Origin: Saccharopolyspora indica
GTDB taxonomy: Bacteria > Actinomycetota > Actinomycetes > Mycobacteriales > Pseudonocardiaceae
Assembly: GCF_027853965.1 (NCBI RefSeq)
Contig: NZ_JAQGLB010000004.1
Coordinates: 310,001-374,000, forward strand
Direction of reading: 5' to 3'
DNA length: 64,000 bases
Part shown: positions 52,672 through 62,806 of the stretch, piece by piece
How positions within the stretch are numbered: position 1 is the first letter of the stretch
Layout of the letters: each line of letters begins with the position of its first letter
Program-made: the position numbers and the translations under genes
The notes under the pieces: model-generated
The model's database searches: none
What the model saw: the letters and a program-made list of their open reading frames with translations, nothing else
Told to the model about the DNA's origin: nothing

Positions 52672-53820
52672 TCAGCGCGGGTCGACGGCCCAGGCGCCGT
52701 CCTTGAGGACTCCGGTGAGCCGCAGGTCGGTGTCCAGGACCGCCAGGTCGGCCGCGAGGCCGGGGCGGATCGAGCCGATGCGGTCGTCGAGGCCGAGTAG
52801 CTGGGCCGGCTTGGTCGACGAAGCCGCCACCGCCGCCGGGACGCTCTGCCCGCCGGACTCGACCAGGTTGCGGAACGCCACGTCCATGGTCAGCGTGCTG
52901 CCCGCCAGCGAGCCGTCCGCCAGCCGCGCCTCGCCGTTGGCCACGGTCACCGGGAGCTTGCCCAGCTCGTAGGTGCCGTCCCCGGCGTCGGTGGCGCTGA
53001 TGGCGTCGGTGACCAGCACCGTCCGCCCGGTGCCCGCGTGCGAGGCGGCCAGCTGCACGATCGCCGGGTGCAGGTGCACCAGGTCGCAGATCAGCTCGAC
53101 GGTCACCCGCTCGTCCTCCAGCAGCACCCCGATCGGGCCCGGCTCGCGGTGGTGCAGCGGGCGCATCGCGTTGAACAGGTGGGTGGCCACCGTCGCACCG
53201 GCCTCCACCGCGGGCACCACCTGCGACAGCACCGCGTCGGTGTGCCCGACGGCGGCGATCACGCCGTGGTCGACCAGCTGGCGGACCGCCTCGATCCCGT
53301 TCGGCAGCTCCGGCGCCAGGGTGACCATCCGGACCGTCCCGCGTCCCGCGTCCAGCACCTGCTGGACGGCGGAGGACTCCGGGGCCCGCAGGATGGCCGG
53401 GTCGTGCGCGCCGCAGCGCGCCGAGGACAGGAACGGGCCCTCCAGGTGGATGCCCGCCAGCTCGCCGTCCACCACCAGGTCGCTGAGCGCGCTGATCTGC
53501 TTGGTCAGGTCGGGCAGCGGGGCGGAGACCAGGCTGGCCAGCATCGTCGTGGTGCCGTGCAGGCGGTGCGCGGCGATCGCGGCCCGCGCCTGGTCGACCT
53601 CGATGCTGGTGAACGAGCCGCCGCCACCGCCGTGGCAGTGGATGTCCACGAAACCGGGCACCAGCCACTGCCCGCGCAGATCCACGACCTGGCCCGCAGC
53701 GGTCGGTCCGGTGCCGACCTCGGCGATCTTCCCGCCGGAGATCCGGACCCAGCCCTGGTCCAGCACTCCGTCCGGGGTGACGACCTGCCCACCGGCGAGG
53801 ATCAGTTCGGGAGCGTTCAC
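52672..53820 (-). CDS. nagA: N-acetylglucosamine-6-phosphate deacetylase
   Basis: 382 residues of the amidohydrolase fold. Metal and active-site motifs are PGFVDIHCHGGGG (HxH), HLEGPFLSSARCGAH (Glu ligand and loop), AAVGHTDA (His), ATHLFNAMRPLHHREPG (His), and LVTDAISATDAGDGTYELG (catalytic Asp). It removes acetate from GlcNAc-6-P in amino-sugar catabolism. GTG 53820 overlaps the stop of the upstream ROK kinase gene (GTGA), so kinase and deacetylase are made together. The DasR site upstream of the kinase should control both. Confidence 0.95.
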   Translation of the reverse strand: MNAPELILAGGQVVTPDGVLDQGWVRISGGKIAEVGTGPTAAGQVVDLRGQWLVPGFVDIHCHGGGGGSFTSIEVDQARAAIAAHRLHGTTTMLASLVSAPLPDLTKQISALSDLVVDGELAGIHLEGPFLSSARCGAHDPAILRAPESSAVQQVLDAGRGTVRMVTLAPELPNGIEAVRQLVDHGVIAAVGHTDAVLSQVVPAVEAGATVATHLFNAMRPLHHREPGPIGVLLEDERVTVELICDLVHLHPAIVQLAASHAGTGRTVLVTDAISATDAGDGTYELGKLPVTVANGEARLADGSLAGSTLTMDVAFRNLVESGGQSVPAAVAASSTKPAQLLGLDDRIGSIRPGLAADLAVLDTDLRLTGVLKDGAWAVDPR

Positions 53821-54737
53821 TTTGTTCTCAACCCTTCCGTCGCCAGCAGCGCTGCCCCGAGGCAGCCCGCGGTGTCGCCGAGTTCGGCCAGTTCCAAGCG
53901 CGGGCGGCGGTGGTACGCCGCCAGCATGCCTTCGAGCCGGTCGCGCAGCGGCTCGGTGAGCAGGTCGCCGGCCTGCGCGAAGCCGCCGCCGAGCACGATG
54001 CACTCGGGTGCGGCGACCGTCACCAGCACCAGCAGGCCCTTGGCCAGCGCGTCCACTGCTTCCTGCCACACAGCTTGCGCGTCCGGGTCGCCCGCGCGCA
54101 CGGCCGAGGCCACTTCGGCGCTGCTGCGCTCCACACCGGTGCGCTCCCGGTAGCGGCGCGCCACGGCCGCGGAGGACGCCAGCGCTTCGACGCAGCCGGT
54201 GCGCCCGCAGCCGCAGGGCTCGCCGTGGCCGATGTCGACGTGCCCGATCTCGCCCGCGAAACCGCCGCCGGAGTAGAGCTGCCCGTCGAACAGCAGCGCC
54301 GCGGCGATGCCGGTGCCGATCGGCAGCACCACCACGTCGCGCATGCCGCGCGCGGCGCCCAGGCGGGCTTCGGCCAGGCCGCCGGCGCGCACGTCGTGGC
54401 CCAGGCTCACCGGCAGGTCGATGCGCTCGGCGAGCAGGTCGCGCAGCGGGGCGTCGCTCCAGCCGAGGTTGGCCGAGTAGACGCCGATGCCGCGGTCCTC
54501 GTCGACCGCGCCCGGCACGACGACGCCGACGGCGTCCACGGAGGCGTCCACGCGCAGCTCGGTCACCAGCTCGGCCACGGCGGCCACCACCAGCTCCGCC
54601 GTCGCCGCGCCGTCGGCCCCGCGCGGGGTCGGGCGTCTCAGCCAGCGCAACGGCTCCGCGCGGTGCCGGTCGACGGCGACCAGCGCGGCCTTCATCTCGG
54701 TTCCGCCGACGTCGACGGCGATGGCGTTTGCGGTCAC
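53817..54737 (-). CDS. ROK-family sugar kinase, probably N-acetylglucosamine kinase
   Basis: 306 residues. AIAVDVGGTEMKAALV is the ATP-binding phosphate loop, GHDVRAGGLAEARLGAARGM the catalytic Asp region, EIGHVDIGHGEPCGCGRTGCVEALAS the ROK zinc site (His and three Cys), and ECIVLGGGFAQAGDLL the adenosine motif. Coupling to nagA and an upstream DasR box point to GlcNAc kinase (NagK) in the route from chitin or cell-wall GlcNAc to fructose-6-P; nagB is not in the window. The start is ATG 54737. Confidence 0.9.
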   Translation of the reverse strand: MTANAIAVDVGGTEMKAALVAVDRHRAEPLRWLRRPTPRGADGAATAELVVAAVAELVTELRVDASVDAVGVVVPGAVDEDRGIGVYSANLGWSDAPLRDLLAERIDLPVSLGHDVRAGGLAEARLGAARGMRDVVVLPIGTGIAAALLFDGQLYSGGGFAGEIGHVDIGHGEPCGCGRTGCVEALASSAAVARRYRERTGVERSSAEVASAVRAGDPDAQAVWQEAVDALAKGLLVLVTVAAPECIVLGGGFAQAGDLLTEPLRDRLEGMLAAYHRRPRLELAELGDTAGCLGAALLATEGLRTK

Positions 54738-54766
54738 GCCGACGATCCTCCGCTACCGAACACCTA

Positions 54767-54780
54767 TTGGTCTACACCAA
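54767..54780. promoter_or_regulatory. DasR-responsive element (dre)
   Basis: TTGGTCTACACCAA contains TGGTCTACACCA, a close match to the DasR consensus TGGTCTAGACCA. It lies 30 bp upstream of the ROK kinase. DasR (GntR type) is released by GlcN-6-P in Streptomyces. A second TGGTGTG half-site follows at 54783. Confidence 0.85.
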
Positions 54781-54824
54781 ACTGGTGTGTTGTTCGCGGA
54801 AGGTTTTCGCGGACTTCCCGCGCC

Positions 54825-55394
54825 TCAACTGCCCATCAGCTTCTGCAGCGCGTCCAGCGCGCGGCTCGCGGTGGACTTCACCGTGCCCCGCGAAACCCCG
54901 GTGGCCTCGGCGATCTCCGCTTCGGACAGGTTGCCGTAGTAGCGCAGGACGAGGACTTCGCGCTGCCGCCGCGGGAGCTTCGCCAGCGACGCCACCACCG
55001 CCTGGTGCTCGGCGGTCAGCATCGCCAGCGATTCCGCCGAACGGGCGTCGGCCTGGTGCGGCGGCTGGTACTCGCGGGCCGTCTTGCGGCGGCGTAGGAC
55101 CGAACGGCTGCCGTTGACCACCGCGGTCCGCAGGTAGCCGATCGCCGCCCGCGCGTCGCGCAGGCCCGCCCAGTTGCGGTACAGCCCGGTGAAGGCCTCC
55201 TGCACCACGTCCTCGGCGGTGGCCGGGTCGTCGACCAGCAGGATCGCCAGCCGCACCATCCGCATGCGCTGCTGTCGGTAGAGGTCCTCCAGGGTCAGCG
55301 GAGCTGACTCGTCGACCGCTGCGCCGTCCAGCGTGCGCAGGTGGCCGAGGGTCTGCTCGACGCTCCGTTCGACTCCGCGTGAATCACCGGCCAT
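54825..55394 (-). CDS. ECF sigma factor (SigE-like family)
   Basis: 189 residues. Region 2: LYRQQRMRMVRLAILLVDDP, ATAEDVVQEAFTGLYRNW, and GYLRTAVVNGSRSVLRRR. Region 4: LAKLPRRQREVLVLRYYGNL, SEAEIAEATGVSRGTVKSTA. There is no fused anti-sigma tail and no anti-sigma gene beside it. The first 35 residues before region 2 are an ordinary extension. The start is ATG 55394; readings from further upstream cross the YCII gene promoter. The signal and regulon are not deducible. Confidence 0.9.
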   Translation of the reverse strand: MAGDSRGVERSVEQTLGHLRTLDGAAVDESAPLTLEDLYRQQRMRMVRLAILLVDDPATAEDVVQEAFTGLYRNWAGLRDARAAIGYLRTAVVNGSRSVLRRRKTAREYQPPHQADARSAESLAMLTAEHQAVVASLAKLPRRQREVLVLRYYGNLSEAEIAEATGVSRGTVKSTASRALDALQKLMGS

Positions 55395-55484
55395 GATCGG
55401 ACAAGCTACCGGTTGTCCCCCGGTCGGTGTGGCCCGGCCGGGTAGCGTGCGCATCGATCGTGATCCGGAGTACGGAGGTTCGGC

Positions 55485-55763
55485 ATGGCCAGGTTCGTGG
55501 TCGATTTGGTCTACGGCGAGGACCAGGAGCACCGCTTGCAGGTCCGCCCGGCGCACCGGGAGTACAGCCGGGAGCTGGCGGACCGCGGCGTGCTGCTGGC
55601 CGGTGGCCCGTTCACCGACGGCGAGGGCGCGCAGATCGTCTACGAGGTGGCCGACCGGGACGAGCTCCAGGCGGTCCTGGACGCCGACCCGTACACCGAG
55701 GCCGGGGTGATCGCGCGGACCACGATCCGGGAGTGGGACGTGGTCGTCGGCGCCTGGCTGTAG
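55485..55763 (+). CDS. YCII-related domain protein
   Basis: 92 residues filling one YCII domain, a ferredoxin-like fold: ARFVVDLVYGEDQ, RPAHREYSRELADRGVLLAG, GPFTDGEGAQIVYE and DPYTEAGVIARTTIREWDVVVG. The His in RPAHREY and the Asp in the DPY motif are the conserved pocket residues. The catalytic role of such stand-alone proteins is unclear. ATG 55485 follows acggaggttcggc. It is divergent from the sigma factor gene. The 242-bp gap that follows holds the fba promoter region and nothing else I recognise. Confidence 0.85.
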   Translation: MARFVVDLVYGEDQEHRLQVRPAHREYSRELADRGVLLAGGPFTDGEGAQIVYEVADRDELQAVLDADPYTEAGVIARTTIREWDVVVGAWL

Positions 55764-56006
55764 GGCGTTTCAAGATCAAAAACGGTGACCGCCTCGGAGG
55801 GCGAAACCGCAGCGTGTGAGGATGTACACAGGATTCGTCCGGTTCTGAATCCTGTCACCGGCTTTTCAAAACCGGCCCGGCTCGGGCACTGTGACGCGAA
55901 AGTGTGGCGCCGAGCCGGAACGGCCCGCTGGTGGCCTGCCGCGGCTCGTAGGATGCTGCGCAACTCCCCGTCACCAAGACTGAACTCCATGCGAGGAGGA
56001 CGACCG

Positions 56007-57041
<1,035 letters not shown>

Positions 57042-57090
57042 CCGCTCCGCGCATGAACCAACCGGGTGACGCCACCCGGTTGCAGGACGA

Positions 57091-57137
57091 GTGAAGGGCA
57101 CCTTTCGCCAAGTAAGTTGGTGAAAGGTGCCCTTCAC
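57091..57137. repeat. 47-bp hairpin family, copy 5
   Basis: The arms match copies 1-4; the centre is GCCAAGTAAGTTGGTG. It lies 49 bp after fba and before a same-strand gene, the only single copy in the window. Confidence 0.85.
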
Positions 57138-57204
57138 TCTTCACCGGGTCGAGTGGTGCGCCCGGTGGCGGACGAGGTGGCGGTGGGCCTGACAGGATTG
57201 GGCC

Positions 57205-57615
57205 ATGACGAGGAACCTGTTGGAACCGCCGGAGACGTTGCTGCCGGAGAGCCCGGAGGCGCAGGCCGAGCTCGAAGCGGGCACCGACCCGACCGTGGTC
57301 GCCGCGCACCACCCGGCCTTCAGCGCTGCCTGGGCCGCGCTCGCCGAGGGCGCGCTGGAGTCCGGCCAGAACATCGCCGCCTACGCCTACGCCCGCACCG
57401 GCTACCACCGCGGGCTCGACGCGCTGCGCCGCGCGGGCTGGAAGGGCTTCGGCCCGGTGCCGTGGCGCCACGAGCCGAACCGGGGCGTCCTGCGCTCCAT
57501 CGCGGCGCTGGCGAAGGCGGCGCAGTCGATCGGCGAGGACGAGGAGTTCGACCGCTGCCGCCAGCTGCTCGCCGACAGCGACCCGGCCTCCCTCGAACCC
57601 ACCGGCCTGGCCTGA
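57205..57615 (+). CDS. DUF3151 protein
   Basis: 136 residues of the actinobacteria-specific DUF3151 family (Rv0360c type), which in M. tuberculosis also lies beside fba. Typical stretches are LLEPPETLLPE near the start, HPAFSAAWAALAEGAL, AYAYARTGYHRGLDALRRAG and GPVPWRHEPNRGVLRSI. It is a helical, cytoplasmic protein of unknown function. ATG 57205 is at the start of the family sequence; no strong ribosome site is present, and a leaderless mRNA is possible (CAGGAT 8 bp upstream). Confidence 0.85.
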   Translation: MTRNLLEPPETLLPESPEAQAELEAGTDPTVVAAHHPAFSAAWAALAEGALESGQNIAAYAYARTGYHRGLDALRRAGWKGFGPVPWRHEPNRGVLRSIAALAKAAQSIGEDEEFDRCRQLLADSDPASLEPTGLA

Positions 57616-57643
57616 CCCCCGTGCCGGACGTCGTCACCCGGGC

Positions 57644-57857
57644 CCTGGTCAATTTCGTACGAAATTGACCAGGACCCGGCAGGGTTCCGGCAAAGCCGTC
57701 CTGGGCGGGCTCGGGTGGCGGTTTTGCCTGAAACTGACCGGACAGTCCGGGCGTGGTGGCGGTTTCCGGCAGAACTGCCGCCCCGGCACCGGCCCGACCG
57801 GACTTTGCCGGAGCCCTGCATCACCCGGGTGAACGTCAATTTCGTACGAAATCGACG
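57644..57857. mobile_element. Putative MITE-like element with ~55-bp inverted ends
   Basis: The 308-bp gap 57616-57924 is largely taken up by this element. The left end is a perfect 30-bp palindrome (57644-57673, core AATTTCGTACGAAATT) followed by CCGG..CAGGGTTCCGGCAAAG. The right end, inverted, carries the matching GTCGATTTCGTACGAAATTG, then ACCCGG...CAGGGCTCCGGCAAAG (57834-57857 palindrome). The ~100-bp middle has further dyads (CCGGACAGTCCGG and two GGCGGTTT...CTG segments) and no ORF. The layout suggests a small non-autonomous element or a compound hairpin. Confidence 0.5.
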
Positions 57858-57924
57858 CCGCCCTCGCGAGCTCCGGCGAGGATCACTGCCGTGGTGCTCG
57901 GATCGCGGGGCGATCTGACGGACA

Positions 57925-59025
57925 ATGTCCTACGTGCACCGATTGCGCGAGGAAGTGACCCGGCGACTGCGCCGACTGATGCGCACCGGCGTGCCCATCG
58001 TGCAGTGCGCCGTCGCCGCCGGGCTCGCGTGGTTCCTGGCGCGGCACCTGTTCGGGCACCCGCAACCGTTCTTCGCGCCGATCGCGGCGGTCATCTCGCT
58101 CGGCGTCTCGCTGGGCCAGCGGATGCGCCGCGCGCTGGAGCTGGTCGTCGGCGTGAGCATCGGGATCGGTGTCGGCGACGTGCTGATCTCCTTCATCGGC
58201 ACCGGCACCTGGCAGATCGCGCTCGTCGTCGCGCTGGCCATGAGCACGGCGGTGCTGCTGGACAGCGGTGTCGTCATCGTGCTGCAGGCCGCGTCGTCAT
58301 CGGTGCTGGTGGCGACCCTGCTGCCGCCGGCCACCGCGGGCGGGCTGACCCGCATGCTCGACGCGGCGATCGGTGGCCTGGTCGGGTTCGTGGTCGCGGC
58401 GCTGCTGCCCGCCAACCCGCTCGCCGTGGCGCACCGCAACGGGCGGCTGGTGCTCGGTGCGCTGGCCGACGCGCTGCGCGGCGTCGCCGGGGCGGTGGCG
58501 CGGCAGGATCCCGAGATGGCCGGTGACGTGCTCGCGAACGCCCGCAAGAGCCAGAAGTCGGTCGAGGAGTTCCGCACCGCGCTGGAAGCCGGGCAGGAGA
58601 TCGCCAAGTTCGCCCCGATCCGGTGGCGGCGGCGCGGTGACCTCGAACGCTACGAGACCGCGTCGACGCCCATCGACCGGGCGTTGCGCAACACCCGGGT
58701 GCTGGCGCGTCGCGCGTTGGCCGCGCTGCGCGACGGAGAGCCCGTGCCGCGTCCGCTGCCCGGCCTGCTGGAGGAGCTGGCGGGCGCGGTGGTGCTGCTG
58801 CGCGACGAGCTCGCCAGCGGAGTCGATCCGCTGCAGACCCGCGAGGCGGCCCGCTCGGTGGCGAAGAAATCCACTGTGGAGCTGCTCGGGGAGGGCGACT
58901 TCTCGATGCAGGTGGTCGTCATGCAGGTCCGCTCGATCGCGGTCGACCTGCTGCAGGCGACCGGCCTGAGCCGCACCGAGGCCACGGCCGCCCTGCCGCC
59001 GCTGTACCCCGAGGCCAAGGACTAG
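57925..59025 (+). CDS. FUSC/aromatic-acid-exporter-like membrane protein
   Basis: 366 residues. About six membrane helices in the first 175 residues (PIVQCAVAAGLAWFLARHLF, PFFAPIAAVISLGVSLGQR, RALELVVGVSIGIGVGDVL) match the FUSC/ArAE family module. The remaining 190 residues form a helical cytoplasmic domain. The family includes fusaric-acid and p-hydroxybenzoate exporters; the substrate here is unknown. The protein has one FUSC module rather than two, as is common in actinobacteria. ATG 57925 has no ribosome site. Confidence 0.85.
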   Translation: MSYVHRLREEVTRRLRRLMRTGVPIVQCAVAAGLAWFLARHLFGHPQPFFAPIAAVISLGVSLGQRMRRALELVVGVSIGIGVGDVLISFIGTGTWQIALVVALAMSTAVLLDSGVVIVLQAASSSVLVATLLPPATAGGLTRMLDAAIGGLVGFVVAALLPANPLAVAHRNGRLVLGALADALRGVAGAVARQDPEMAGDVLANARKSQKSVEEFRTALEAGQEIAKFAPIRWRRRGDLERYETASTPIDRALRNTRVLARRALAALRDGEPVPRPLPGLLEELAGAVVLLRDELASGVDPLQTREAARSVAKKSTVELLGEGDFSMQVVVMQVRSIAVDLLQATGLSRTEATAALPPLYPEAKD

Positions 59026-59073
59026 GTCCGGTCTTCGTCTTTGAAGCGGCAGAACGAGTTCGTCAGACGATCT

Positions 59074-59316
59074 CTACGGCCGGTCGAGGACCGCTGCCAG
59101 GGCGTTGTGCAGGGCTTCGTGGTCGCGCGGGTCGTGGAGCGTGCAGTCCGCCGCCGAGACGCGGTACCACTCCTCGGCTCCGGCGTAGCGGATCCACACC
59201 TGCACCGCGCCGTCGACGCAGGTGGTGGCCAGTTCCAGCGCACCGGTGATGACGCCGACCTCGTCGGTCATCACCCCACCCGGCGGCGCGGCGATGGACG
59301 AGCGCAGTTCCGGCAT
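59074..59316 (-). CDS. Small hypothetical protein downstream of a wHTH gene
   Basis: 80 residues, acidic, probably alpha/beta (GALELATTCVDGAVQVWIRY, WYRVSAADCTLHDPRDHEAL). I do not recognise a family. It starts 12 bp after the stop of the wHTH gene on the same strand, with gagagg before ATG 59316, and so is probably co-transcribed with it. It may be a modulator of that regulator, but nothing in the sequence proves this. Confidence 0.6.
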   Translation of the reverse strand: MPELRSSIAAPPGGVMTDEVGVITGALELATTCVDGAVQVWIRYAGAEEWYRVSAADCTLHDPRDHEALHNALAAVLDRP

Positions 59317-59328
59317 GACCCTCTCCTC

Positions 59329-59634
59329 TCACGACCTCCCGATGATCGCGTCGAGCGCCGCGAGGTGCGACTCGTAGGCGCGGCGGCCCAGCGGTGTGGC
59401 GCTCAGCCAGGTGCGCGGACGGCCGTCGACGTTGCCCTTGTGCACCTCGACGTAGCCGACGGACTCCAGCGTGGAGATGTGCTTGGACAGGGCGGAATCG
59501 CTGACCTCGACTGTGTCGCGGACGCGGCGGAACTCGGCCTGGTCGGCCGTGACCAGCAAGGCCATGATCGAGAGCCGGACCGGGGAGTGGATCTCGCGGT
59601 CCAGCAGGTGCCGGGGGTGCTCCGGCCGGCTCAA
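59329..59634 (-). CDS. Small winged-helix regulator (MarR/ArsR-like, about 100 aa)
   Basis: 101 residues from TTG 59634: HSPVRLSIMALLVTADQAEF, RRVRDTVEVSDSALSKHIST (recognition helix), LESVGYVEVHKGNVDGRPRT (wing), then a dimerisation helix. This is the compact winged-helix type common in actinobacteria, often paired with a small membrane or enzyme gene. The natural start is uncertain. A 14-codon frame beginning ATG 59676 (MSKIEIAAPEGRPS) ends in a TGA overlapping TTG 59634, which could be a coupled leader peptide or the true N-terminus separated by a frameshift. Confidence 0.8.
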   Translation of the reverse strand: MSRPEHPRHLLDREIHSPVRLSIMALLVTADQAEFRRVRDTVEVSDSALSKHISTLESVGYVEVHKGNVDGRPRTWLSATPLGRRAYESHLAALDAIIGRS

Positions 59635-59748
59635 CTCGGGCGGCCTTCGGGCGCGGCGATCTCGATCTTGCTCATCCCCGCAATCTCGCAACCGCTCGCC
59701 GGTGTGTCAAGCGGCGCCCGCCGGTCGAGCGGGCGCCGCCGATCCGGC

Positions 59749-60387
59749 TCAGCAGCCGTCGAGGGCCTTCTGCAGCGCCGACTTCTCCGCGTCGGTGATG
59801 GTCAGCTCGTACTTGTGCTTGCTGCCGACCCACATCGAGGCGTACTCGCAGTGGTAGTCGGCCAGCGGCGGCATCCACTGGTCCGGCGTCTGGTCGCCCT
59901 TGGACTGGTTGACGTTGTCGGTCACCGCGATCAGCTGCGGGCCCTCCAGGTCGTTGGCGAACGCCTGGCGCTTCTCCTGCGTCCAGTCCGCCGCGCCGGA
60001 GCGCCACGCGGCGGCCAGCGGCACCACGTGGTCGATGTCCACATCGGACGGCTGGGTCCAGGTGTCGCCGTCGTACGGGCTGTACCAGCTGCCGGAGGTC
60101 GGGTAGCAGTCCGAGCCGACCTGCACGTCCTTGCCGTCCCGCTTGAGCACGGCCTCGCGGGTGTTGCAGTTGTCCGGGCCGTCGATCCAGTGCGGGAACT
60201 TCTCCCGGCTGTAGCCGTCCATCGAGCCCTCGGGCGCGACCTTGAGCTCGCCGAGCTGGGTCTTGGCGGTCGCCGGGTCCGGGATGCCCGGGGGCTCGGC
60301 GCCGGCCGGCGCGGCCAGGCCGAGGCCCAGAGCGGCCGCGAGCGGCAGGGCGGTCAGGGTCGCGCGCAACGTTCGGTGGCCTGTCAT
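59749..60387 (-). CDS. Secreted HNH nuclease-like protein (DUF1524 type)
   Basis: 212 residues. A signal peptide (1-30, ALPLAAALGLGLAAPAGA, with cleavage before EPPG) precedes a domain with VDIDHVVPLAAAWRSGAADW, the DHxxP form of the HNH/DUF1524 nuclease core, and FANDLEGPQLIAVTDNVNQSK, the usual following motif. Cysteines at DNCNTRE, SDCYP, HCEYA and the C-terminal DGC suggest two disulphides. It probably degrades extracellular nucleic acid. ATG 60387 follows ggaggaagcc. Confidence 0.88.
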   Translation of the reverse strand: MTGHRTLRATLTALPLAAALGLGLAAPAGAEPPGIPDPATAKTQLGELKVAPEGSMDGYSREKFPHWIDGPDNCNTREAVLKRDGKDVQVGSDCYPTSGSWYSPYDGDTWTQPSDVDIDHVVPLAAAWRSGAADWTQEKRQAFANDLEGPQLIAVTDNVNQSKGDQTPDQWMPPLADYHCEYASMWVGSKHKYELTITDAEKSALQKALDGC

Positions 60388-60598
60388 GGCTTCCTCCGCG
60401 TGGGCGTTTCGCCGTTGTCGGATTTCGACCATTGCCCACGCAGGTGGCCGGATCAATGCCAGTGCGTGGCCAGCGGGTGACTTGGCGTGAAATCGCCACC
60501 GATCGTGTCATCTTCTGGTGAATTTCGCACCGGCCTGGTTCCGGTCGCCGCTCCACGATCGAGTGATCTCGGCGATTTCCCAGACATTTCGCCCGTTT

Positions 60599-62690
<2,092 letters not shown>

Positions 62691-62697
62691 CCCGTGA

Positions 62698-62725
62698 CGG
62701 GGGATCCCGACCGGGATCCCCCTTT
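62698..62725 (+). terminator. Intrinsic terminator after purA
   Basis: GGGGGATCCC-GACC-GGGATCCCCC followed by TTT, a perfect 10-bp stem 8 bp after the stop. Confidence 0.8.
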
Positions 62726-62772
62726 CGGGCCCCCGCCGTCACCCCGAAACCCCAGGTGGAGCGGGGGCGGGC

Positions 62773-62794
62773 GTCAATTTCGCGCGAAATTGAC
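62773..62794. repeat. ATTTC-CGCG... palindrome between purA and the antiporter
   Basis: A perfect 22-bp palindrome with arms GTCAATTTCGC and GCGAAATTGAC. It ends 12 bp from the stop of the convergent antiporter gene. Confidence 0.8.
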
Positions 62795-62806
62795 CAGGCC
62801 CCTTGC

